Positions 44,843-56,000 of a stretch of DNA of 64,000 nucleotides are shown piece after piece. Position 1 is the stretch's first letter; each line of letters begins with the position of its first letter. A program made the translations under genes and the position numbers. The notes beneath the pieces were generated by a model. That model did no database searches. It was not told where the DNA came from and worked only from the letters and a program-made list of their open reading frames with translations. Source of the stretch: Schistosoma haematobium (taxonomy: Eukaryota > Platyhelminthes > Trematoda > Strigeidida > Schistosomatidae); assembly GCF_000699445.3 (NCBI RefSeq), contig NC_067202.1:992001-1056000 (forward strand), read 5' to 3'.

Positions 44843-45290
44843 AGCAATAGCCATCCGGATGAAGAAACCGGAGCTATGCGTACAGAAGAAATATATTCAG
44901 CCACTCCTCCTCCCTTGGCCAACATCAAGGCCAATTAATCAATCGTAATCTTAACTATTGAATGACCTAATTTGACTATGACCTTTCGTAGTCAATTGTA
45001 ATTGTCCCTGTTATCTTTATTCATAAATCTTTGTATTATTATCATTATTATTACTATTGGTTAAACATCATTAATCTCCCCTATACATGATTCATTCAGT
45101 TCACATTTATCCCTCCGTATTTCGTCTTACTTATTTGATCGAATTGTATTTGCACTACTATTTCTGTCTCACTCTATTTGACCCATATTTATTCTGATCA
45201 TGGATCTTAGAAAATTTCACTTAACATATACGCCGATTCAAGTTAACATTCTATATGAGTCATATTAACATTAGCAATTTTATTGTAGGC
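44843..45290. other. PLE 3' flank
   Basis: Starts with residual coding (EAIAIRMKKPELC-like in another frame) to about 44935, then AT-rich non-coding. Confidence 0.4.
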
Positions 45291-45380
45291 AATGATGGAT
45301 AGTGGCTAGCAGTGGAATCCAGTTTGACGCGCGTTTCGTCCTATTTGGGACTCATCAGCTGGATGTACCCTGTTTGTCAC
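45290..45380 (-). ncRNA. Smalpha-type hammerhead ribozyme
   Basis: Minus strand: GTACATCCAG, CTGATGAG (45351-45358), a TCC/GGA helix II closed by CAAATA, CGAAAC (45333-45338), GCGCGTC with the GTC cleavage triplet, and a CTGG partner strand. The core matches the well-studied S. mansoni hammerhead. All core residues are intact. The flank ATGGATAGTGGCTAGCAGTG is that of Smalpha. There is no tRNA-like head here, so the copy is truncated. Confidence 0.85.
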
Positions 45381-45779
45381 AATCCTAAATTCACATGCTT
45401 TAAACGATGTACTTTGTCCTTAACCTGACCATTTATCGGTTTATTAATTTGGATATATTGAATTGTAGAACCTGAAGAGAATTTATCGAAAAGAATATTC
45501 TTCGTTCAAATACTAGATTTTTAATCATTAAGTGTTGAACATAGTCGACCAATTTTTCAATAACGACCAACCATTTATGATATGTCGGAATTAAAAGCTA
45601 CATGATGAACAAACTGACAAATGAAAACATCCATCAATGAAGATTTAACCTCCAATGATGTATAGAATCATAAACTTCGTGGTCTTAGTTCATCGGAACT
45701 GTAGAACGTTGAACTAGTTAACAAGATGAATCAAAATAGATATCAGTTGTCAAAATACCTTAAAAAATTTGTAGATACA

Positions 45780-46015
45780 TAGTACATGTTTGGGGTCTGT
45801 GCGATCATTATGATCAGTGATTACAGACAAACAATAACACTATTCATACACAATCAGCCGAAATAGCGTAGATGCATTTAATTTCTATCTTCCTCTCGAT
45901 TTTGAATTCCAATATCCCCCTTTTCACTCTGTTCTTGTATTCTCAGTGTTCAGATTTTCGCATTACAATTGATAATATGATTATTTCGACTCGTTTACCA
46001 TCCATCTTATGATAA
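45780..46015 (+). repeat. RTE-like 3' fragment
   Basis: ACATGTTTGGGGTCTGTGCG-type decayed coding tail and CAATATCCCCCTTTTCACTC, matching words near 49090 and 13150. Low similarity. Confidence 0.4.
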
Positions 46016-46094
46016 CGAATTGAGCTAACGCTCTATCTTGATTTATTACTGACTAGTTGCTTGGAAACTATCACTATTCGTTTTCTTTTATCAT

Positions 46095-46530
46095 CATTCA
46101 TAAACGAATTGCTCTTTCCCATGCGTATACAGCCTCTGCCAGGGAAGTCCTACTCACTGCCTTCTCGCACAACGGGTGTTGTTTACGAAATTGAGAGGAC
46201 GAAAAGCGAATATCCGGTGTTTTAACCGGATCCCAAACCAAATCAATGGTGTACATGGGCTCCCGTATCCTGAAGGAACAAATGGCGCATGAACCAATTT
46301 CTTGGTCACCGGATACCATAGGAGTGCATCTCCTCACGATGCTCCACTGCCTACCTTCTGGATTAGATCTTTAGGTCAAAGGCTCGGGGTGTGGCCCCCT
46401 AAGAAAACCACTTGCTTCGGTCTGGGCACCCGGGCAGTATCACAGCCCACACACACACACACACAAATATGATGTGGCGCATATATATATTTGGTGCCCT
46501 CTTGTATCAATATTCATGTGTTGAAATAAA
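46095..46530 (+). repeat. Repeat A copy, sense orientation
   Basis: Plus-strand sense: GCGTATACAGCCTCTGCCAG start, tail ATATTTGGTGCCCTCTTGTA and (AAAT)n at 46530. Confidence 0.8.
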
Positions 46531-46879
46531 TAACCCTTTAAAAGCATTATAATTCATAGATTACAACATTCAACATACTATTTTTGTCTATCGGCCAATT
46601 TTTTAGTCAAAACATTATGAAGAAAAGAAGAGAAAAAAAGAGGAATGAGATCAATAAAAAGAAAATAAACAAACAAACAAATAAAGGAGAACGGAATACA
46701 TTGCAATCGATTGATTAATGAACTGATTAGAAATTAGACTTGATGATTGGAAATATGAATCACAGTTTGATTCTCTTTAAAATAAACTCCATCATATATG
46801 ATCCAATTGATATACACATATAGACTTTATTTATTGAATAGAATTGATGAAGTAATATCACCAAGTGAATTTCACATTT

Positions 46880-46925
46880 ACGGTGATGATGGTGGTGGTG
46901 GTAGTAATAGTAGTAGTAGTAGTCA
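46880..46925. repeat. (GGT/AGT)n microsatellite
   Basis: GATGGTGGTGGTGGTAGTAA followed by repeated TAGTAG. Confidence 0.8.
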
Positions 46926-46964
46926 TAGTATTGATTATGTTTATGTATAGACATGGTGACAAGT

Positions 46965-46970
46965 TTTATT
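46965..46970 (-). promoter_or_regulatory. Likely poly(A) signal of the ethanolamine kinase gene
   Basis: Minus-strand AATAAA about 30 bases after the stop codon at 46999. Confidence 0.5.
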
Positions 46971-46998
46971 TGATTCAATTATTGCATAAAGAATTTGT

Positions 46999-47065
46999 TT
47001 ATGAATTCATTGTAAGAAGATGATTTTTCATTGCGTAATACTGATTGATACGAGAGATACCATAT
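46999..47065 (-). CDS. Ethanolamine kinase terminal exon
   Basis: Acceptor gatttatag, phase fits the split Ser codon. YGISRINQYYAMKNHLLTMN S then TAA. Found by phase and the family's YG..R...Y ending. Confidence 0.82.
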
Positions 47066-50000
47066 CTATAAATCAATAAATAAATAGGAGAGTGAGAGAG
47101 ATGGAGACAAAACGAATCATTATAAACAATGACCGTTTTTCATTGACATCCTCATCATCATCATCGTCATTAATTACAGATTAGTTTGTTACTAAACTAT
47201 AAACAATGTGACATAAACATCAGTTAGTGCACTATTACGACATACAATACTGTTATGACTTGATGTCCGGCTTTTTTTTATCACGTGATTTATCCACCAA
47301 TCAAAATACGACTTATACAATCGTGGCACTGTGCCAAATCGATGACATTCGACCGGTATGGGCAGCCTAGCGTCCTTATTTGGTCCTATGTCCGCCTAAC
47401 CTGTCCACTTGAAGTTCAGAACACCAAATACCAGCTTCCAATATGCCAATCGAATAGAATCATTTATTTCAGACATCATACTGGGTTTATATATCAAACA
47501 AACATACTGCAACGTACCATAAAATAGGAAATAACATTCATACACAATAAAGCCAAAAAGTGACTGTGAACGTGGGAGACAGTAGTCAATAAACTGAACA
47601 TAACTTAAGAACCGTAAAGCGTACAATAATAATCTATAGGACAAAATGAAGCTTATAATAAGGGGAATATAAATATACATAATCTAATTATTGAATAGTT
47701 ATGCCATAACAATATATAGATAATATTAGTCCATTATTAAGTCTCGTAATGTAATCTTCACTAGGATATAACAAATACCATAATGAAATTCTATGTATTG
47801 ATAATGATAATAAGAAATACAAAGTATTAAGAATGTGGTTTATGTGAAGACGGAATGAAAAGGTAGATATGTGATGGAATACTGGAATTCAAAGATCGAG
47901 AGGAAGATAAAGAGTGAATCTATCTGAACACCATCATCCATGAAATTTACTTGGTATTGTTTATTTGTATCTTTCCATTGATGTTTAGGATTGCAATTGA
48001 TCAGTGTCTCTTGTTGGTATATGTGCATACAGTGCGTATTGTCTCGATATTGCCTTAGGTATCACCCACCATTTCCAACTATTGGGTGTGGTGGTTATTG
48101 TGAGGATTTCAATCAGATAGTTTAACTCTACCGAAATGGTTTAGATTAATATTCAACAACTTCATATACGTACTTTCTACTTATTCCAACACCAATAAAC
48201 ATCATATGTCGAGGTATACAATGTCAGAGCATACGTAAAACATATCTGTTAAATAGTCACAATCGATTGTTAGATAAAATAGTTCAGAATACTGACGCAA
48301 AGATACCAAATTTATTGTACTTCAGTACACGTTTAGCAACACCATTTTATTCTACTTTTTTGAACATTATTCTTAATCTTTCTGACTATCAATGGTACTA
48401 TGATTGCTTCGATTCTTTGGCTATTCACCTTTTTAATACCATCTCATCAGGCTGATTTAGTATGATAACTTAAGCTAACACATATATATGTCAGATCCTT
48501 TGTTGATTATGATTAATTGACTAGAGGTTAAACATATCGTACGTGACAAAAATGATAAACTAGTTGATGATCTTGTAAATTTTCATCAACTGAGATGATT
48601 AGGACATCCTATTATGTATGCCCAACAACCGACTATCTTGACGAACAATTCTTGCTAGTAAATTGGAAGGTAGGGGATGGCTCAACTTGAACGTAGCAGA
48701 AGTCCATCAAGTCACTAATGGTTTTTGCAGATCCGACGCTTACATGATGTTCGGGAACAGAAAACGCCGGAAAATAAGGCTGATTTAGGACATGTACGTG
48801 AATGTTCTGACTAGATATTCACTCTTCATCGGGTTATAGATAGGTATACACATCACATCATAGTTGTATTCCTTAACTTCAAAATGACATTCGCTTTCGA
48901 CTTTATGTTGAACTGTTATCACAAGAACCAGTGACATCAGCCCATGAAATGACTAATTATCGATCTGAGGCATGTGGTAGATACAGCGTGATAACGGCGA
49001 TCAGTATTTAAAGACTTTAGGTGACATCGTTCAGAATCATGAACAGTGGATCAGATGCATTCAGTTCTTATCTTTCTCTCGGTCTTGAATTCCAATGTCC
49101 CTTCATACATACCTTTTCATTCTGTCTTAACGAATTGAATTCCTAATGTTTAATCTTTCTTTTTAACTTCGCTATGACATTAGTTCGATCTGTTATGTTA
49201 TTTTCATTTACTAGCGCTTATCTCTAGTACGACAGCTGGTTGAAATGTACAATTTTATTGATGATGTTTGTCTATCTATCTATATGTTTGCAGTCATATG
49301 TAAACATTATTGGGTACTTTCAAGCTGACAGAAAATCATCTTACGCCTGTTACCACTCATAGAAAACAGGCCACCACCACCAACGAACTTTGTCCTAGGC
49401 TGTCCCTTACCAGTTCTCGCCAAGTACTGTTCATTCACTTGATTTCTGCATCCAATTCCCGACACAAAGTGTTCTTTGTTCAATCTCTTTTCCTCCATGC
49501 TTAATGATTCCATGTTAGGGCTTGCTTCGTGATGCAGTTTGGTGATTTCCATAAAATGTGTCCTATTCATTTCCAGAATCCTTTCTGGATTTCCTGTTCA
49601 CCTGGAAGTTGGTTTATCCTTTCCCACAGTAGATTGTTTTTGATGGTATCCTGTCAATGGATCTGGAGTATATTGCGTAGACAACTGTTTATAAATACCT
49701 GTACTTCTTTGATGTTAGTTGTAGTTCTCCAATTTTCAGCTCCCTACAATAGGACTGTCTTGACGATTCTGATTTTGATGTTTGCTAACAGTTATTTTGA
49801 GTTCCATATGCTCGTCAATTGTAGGGAGGTTTCCCTTGTTTTGCCAATCCGTGCCTTTACATCTGCATCAGATCATCTTTGCTTATCAATGATGCTGCTT
49901 AGGTACGTACAGCTTTCCGCCTCTTCCAGAGCTTCTCTATCAAGTGTGATTGGGTTGGTGCTCATTGCGTTATCTTCTCTCGTAAATGCTGAGGTCTACT

Positions 50001-53000
50001 GCTGCAGAGACGACTTCTACAATGGATGTCTTCATCTGGATTTGTTGCTGTGTATGAGATAGAAGAACCAGATTATCTGCAAAGTCCAAATTATCTTACT
50101 ATGCCTAAACTTTCTACTGCATTCCACGCTTTCTCTGAGATGTGTAAATCTTAGTAATCCAGTCAACCACTCCACCTAAGACCCTTCTAGGGTTACTGCT
50201 GATCTCAAGCCTTAATTAAAGGAGGAGGGTTAGCAACCCCATCCCACAGAAATGAACCTTGCTAAAAAAAACAGGGAAAGAATATAATCAGTTGGTTAGA
50301 ACTGATAGAAAAACAATTATTACTTACGATAAATAATCGAATTTCGTCTGTTCTTGAACCGATAATATTACTGCCCAAACACCCCAGAACAAGTGAGCGG
50401 ACTGTGTAAATGACGAAATAATCAAGAAACAATTAGATATTAACACATACCGTGATATTTATAAGTAAATATATTCCATGAATAACCAAACTGATCTAAT
50501 AAAAAAGGCTATTTGACAAAGTTTAGGGTTCATAGTTATATAATATACCCTTGTGGGCCAGGGTAATTTGACATTGGTTTTCGAGAGTACCAGACACCAT
50601 CCAGACTTTCACCTGACAACCTAAACAGTACAGCCAGACACCACACAGGCTTAAAATTTTTAGCCCAAATGGTACGACTCAATACCGTTTTCAGGAGAAC
50701 CAGACACCATCTAGGCCTAGACTTTATAACCCGAGCAATACAGCTCAATCCCGCTTCACAGCAGAACTATACACCATCTAGGCTTTAACGCTACAGTCTG
50801 AATAGTACAGCTCAATCCCTTGGCGCAACCACATAGGTACCTGGCACCCTGGTGGATCAAACGTTAAGGGTAGTCACTTACCTCGGTTCAAGAAATTGGT
50901 TACTATCATTAGCTTTCACACTTACACTGTGGCTCATACCCAATATACTTGGTGAGTGAGTTAATTTTAAAAAATTTTACACACCATAGAAATACGTCAC
51001 ATCTATGACAGTATAACACACTTTCCTATCTTCATCCTGATTGTTCAAGAGATCTGTAGGAAGTCTCCAACCTTATCCATTTTCTATACTACTGACATTT
51101 CTTTAAACTCACTAATTATTAACAAACAAAAGAGACAGTTGGATACAGAAAGAGAATGTTTGTATAACACAAAAATCTTAGAAAATAAAACACCACTCTC
51201 TATCCAGACGTTGTGAGCACTTGGATCTTGATTGAATTAGACAGAAGTTAGAAGTTCATTAGTGACAAGCTATAAAGATTAATTCATTACACTATTATTT
51301 CCGACAGTATCTTTCACTAACAACAAGTTATGACTAAGATGATAATGAAGAATATTTGTAGCTCCTGATGAAGATTTTGAAGGTGTTTAGTTCTCTGATG
51401 TGGAAGATTTATTCGTGAAGTTTTCAATGTCAAGAACATTATCAGTACACAGTTCGTTAAGAAGGAAGTTATTTGGATTTCGTCACAATTAACTGATTGC
51501 TTGTGTTCTGTTAACCTAGAATTTGGTTGTATATAGGTAAGTTGGTCGTTATTTATTTTAATGTTAATAACTTACTTCTTAATATAGTATGTGCTGATCA
51601 TAATTGATTGATCACTGGGTATTGATCAATGTTATGTGTGTCAAGTCTTTCTTAGTGCAGATCGAATGCTATCGAATTCGTCAGGGAGCACTAGTTCCCT
51701 TAAGATTACAGGTACACCTTGCTGACGAGTGCCAAGTAGCACGAAATCCGGGTCAAGGGTTTCCTGTTGACTACCTTCAACCACCATCTAACAATATGTG
51801 CTGATAATGTTCTTGACAAGAAAAATACTGGAAAGCTTCACGATTAAATCGTCCAGTTCACAGAATACGCTAAACAAAAAAAATCATTTGAACTCCACCT
51901 GTAGCACTTCTAGGGTTATGACTGGTTATGTTAAGCAGCCTGTTATGTAAAGGACGTTGACTGTTTTCAAGACAAATTCCCTTGCATATCTAACGTTCGG
52001 ATCATTGAGCATACCAAGATCATTACACAAAATTCTAAAACTGATATAAAGTAGAAAGAATATTAGAAACCAGAGAACTGGGCAACCGTCTCGTTAATGT
52101 TTAGGAGTGGCTATTCAGTAAGCCCCTACAATCCCATCAAGGATTTAACTTAAAATCGATGTGTCTTACATCCGGCATGACTCATCTTCAAACCATTGAG
52201 TTGAAATTCACAGGTCTACATGATTTCACTTTCAAGTTGACGGACTCCTTAGGCTATGGACTTCTCAATAAGATTTTCAGAAATCCATCTCGAGGTTATT
52301 CATCAATTAACACAAAAGTATTACTTAAAAAAATCAAGAAGAGTTTGAGTGGAGTCAGTAATTATCACTTCCCAAATGAATACTTCTTGAAATAAGTGAG
52401 AAGAAAATTGAGTTCATAATGGTCATGCCGACCTTGGAGCGTAATCGCAGAACCTAAACGATATCTGCTTGAGGTTGATTGAATAGTCTTTTTGTCAATA
52501 GTTTCGATATAAGAGCTCCATGTTTTTATGACCTTACTGCCGGTGCACTACTTTGGAACTGACACTCATTGATCTTTTTTTCAATGTAAAGAAGTAGTCT
52601 GTCCAGAGATATCAATTATTCGTAGAAAATACTATAGTGAGGTCACACACCTTAAGATCCTATATGTTGCTCTTGATCTTACTGAATACTCTCTCTAATC
52701 GATTTCTTTGGCAAGGTAAATGACTATTACTAGATTTTAATAAAGTATATTTATTATATGCAAAGATGGATAGTGGCTAGCAGTAGAGTCCAGGACGCAC
52801 GTTTCGTCCTGTTTGGGACTCGTCAGTCGGATGTACCTCCATCTTAGAGTTGACATTCACTCTGGGACTCGAACCCAGAATTCCATCACGTTATCCACTT
52901 AGCTACAGAGTCCTGATAGCCACTTGCTTGTGTAATGGGATGCAGGTACATCTAGCTGACAAGTCCCAAACAGGACGAAATGCGCGTCAAACTGGATTCC

Positions 53001-56000
53001 ACTGCTAGCCACTATCCATCTTTGCTTATAATGCTTGCGAATTCAAGCAATATCGAGTCAATCCGTACAGGATGCACATATACCAATAAGAGAGACTGAT
53101 CAATTGCAGTCTTAAACATCAATGGGAAGTTCCAAGTAAACAACAATACCAAATGAAGTATATTTCTATTACCAATCCGCATATATATCTATATCTATAT
53201 AATACTTACCAGAGCGAAATTATTCACTTCAATCAACCATTTCTCAAGTAAACTTTCATTTTCGCAATTATTATTATTATTACTACTATTGTTATGATCT
53301 TGATCCATATGATTCGAATGTGAATTGATCATTATAGGAGTAGTGGAATATCCATTATGAATAACTTCCGTTTGTTGATTGAATTTTTTTTCATAATGAT
53401 TTTTTGCTTTTAAATATTTACTTATCCACATACGCTGATATTCTTTTGTTGGATAATTATCAAAATTGACAACATTGATACCTAATAATAATCGAAATAG
53501 GAAATAGAATAAATGATTAACAACTTAATAATACCATTTAGTGCCCCCAAATGCCAGGGTATGGCCGAGAGTGAGGTGGGCCCGCCCTCCCTCTCGAGAT
53601 GTTCTCACACAGCCACGCGTATACAGCCTCTGCCAGGGAAGTTCTACTCACTGCGTTCTCGCACAACGGGTGTTGTTTAGGAAAATGAGAGGACGAATAG
53701 CGAATATCTGGCGCTTTAACCGGATTCCAAACCAATACTGAACATGGGCTCCAGGATCCTGAAGGAATAACTGGTTTATGAACCAATCGTTGGTCACTGG
53801 CTACCATGGGACTGCATCTCCTGACGTTGTTCCACTGCCTTGTGGGTCGGACCTTTAGGTTGAAGGCTCAGGGTGTGACCCCCTGAGAAAACCACCTGGT
53901 TCCGTTTGGGCACCCAGGCAGTATCACAGCCTTCACACAAATCGAGTGACTTATGTGGCGCATATCTGCTTGGTGCCTCCTTGTACCAATGTTTATGTGT
54001 TTAAGTAATAGTAGTAAGTAATACCATTTAGTAGAACTTGTTTTCATATGATTAAGACTGCTGTGGTGTGTGCTACTTATATTGACATAAGTAGTATATG
54101 ATGTTAGTCGTGAACAGAATGTCTGGCAACAGAGAGACAAAAGAAATGAACAATAAAGGATGGAAACAGAATGCAATTTGTATGAAAATACAAGAAAAAT
54201 GAAGTCTGAGTCATTTTCAGACAATTGATGGACATTTTGCAAATTACGTAATTACTATTTGATTGTTAGATTTTATTGACAATTTCTGTAATTTTGTGTC
54301 AAATACATTCGGCTGTCCCCACTGGTGTTCTTGTTCACTACACTGCTAGTAGTCGATAAAGATTGTAATTAACAGTATAGGGTTTTGGAGATTATTAAGT
54401 TTTTGACTGAGATCACCACTATTGGAGTTAATCCGTGTCGGATAGAGACAGTACAATGGAAGATTGTCGCGCGATTTCGTGGATTGGTTGAGGTTAGACA
54501 TTAACATCATTGGATGCCGGCCAGCTCAGCGGTCTAGAGGTTAAGCGTTCAAGTGAGAGACTGAAGGCCATGGGTTCAAATCCCACGAGTGAGATCGTGG
54601 ATACGTACCGCTGTAGAGCCTCACAATAGAACGAAACAGCGGACTAGTGCTTACAAGTTTTCAATGATGGTCTAACATCAATCGGTTCATGATCTCGATC
54701 AAAAAGAATGTAATTAATTTGAGGGTGATCTCGAATGTTATGAGAGATAATGAAAACAAATGTCACTTCCAAGTTGCTTAAATTTATTCTTTGAGGATAT
54801 GGGAAGAAAAGTGGGTTAAAGGGTGATCTTGATGACCTGCGGACGAGACCATAGTTTTCAGGTGACAACTTCTTGAGATCAGTCGCACACTATCTTTACG
54901 AGGGTAGCTTTCGATGGATCTGTTTTTAAGGCCTTACCGCCTGCGTCACAAATTCGTCGGGCAATATGTGGAGTGTGATTTTTAGCAGCAACCTTCAGTA
55001 AGCTCTATCCTACGGTTGTGTGAAAGTAACACTACTGGAGATGTTGATTTTCTGAGGAAGACAACTTATTCTCGTTTGAGTATAGTATACTTGGTAGTAC
55101 GATAATGTCCGTGGACCTTAAATTCATGTTTTTAATTGTACCACTTTCAACTAAATCGCCTGGGATAATATAACCCGAACAATAGGATAATCCAGTAAGT
55201 ATGGTTTGAATAGGTCATCACGATATGCAAACTCGACTATTATGTCAAAGTAGGAGCTACATTCGGGCTGTACTATCTTTTATATATGTCACTGTTACAC
55301 AGAATGCCACTCATTTGTCAAATCAGACACATATTATGCATTATACACGTAAGTGTATGTGCCGGTTATGTTTCTTCATTTACTGCTTTCACAACTATTA
55401 TGAAACACTCATGACTTCATAAACAGAAATACTGCGCTGCGTTATCGCCTAGACATAAACAAACGAAAAATGACAATAAACAAAACCAGTAGTTCATAAT
55501 TAATTAACAGTAATTAAGGATTATTGTCAGAATGGGGATTTGTGGAGATTGTAGTAATTTTTAATAGTTGAATTAATGAGTTGGTCTAAGTTAGACCACC
55601 ATTGAAAACCTGGAAGCACTGATAATAATCATATGCTCACTAATGACTAGCTTCAAGATGGATTTCCAGGAGTTCTAGTGAGAAGCCGTAACTAGTGGAG
55701 TCCGATTCGTGTCGGGCAAAAACTGTTATCCACTTCAGACAATGGATGAAGGGTTGTGCAAGATCATCAATCGACCGAAGTTAGACATCAACACCGTTAG
55801 ATGCCAGCTCAGTGGTCTAGAAGCTAAACTTCCGCGCGCAAAACATATGGTCCCGGGTTCGAGTCTCACATGCAGGATCGTAGCTGCGCAGTGTTGAGGA
55901 GTCCCATACTAGAACGAAACAGCCATCCAGTGCTTCCAAGTTTTCAGTAGTGGTCTAGCTGAGATTGACTTATCCAGTCCGACCGAAGCTCACGATAAAG

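Larger units (their letters stand above)
52752..53037 (-). repeat. Smalpha element with a second, inverted hammerhead
   Basis: Both ends read AAAGATGGATAGTGGCTAGC inward, so about 80 bp is inverted. Between them is a minus-strand tRNA-like head (A box TAGCTAAGTGGATAACG, B box GGTTCGAGTCCC; about 52865-52915). The left hammerhead is on the minus strand, the right one on the plus strand. Confidence 0.82.

Noticed and set aside
46760..46978. Frame with Tyr and His runs on the minus strand
   Set aside because: The runs are a translated trinucleotide microsatellite beyond the ethanolamine kinase stop.
49529..50062. 177-codon open frame on the plus strand with hydrophobic stretches
   Set aside because: It lies antisense to an RTE-like coding fragment on the minus strand; no start context or family.
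54530..54600. True tRNA gene, from A- and B-box sequences
   Set aside because: The segment does not fold to a full cloverleaf by eye and is shared by many SINE copies, so it is a tRNA-derived SINE head.
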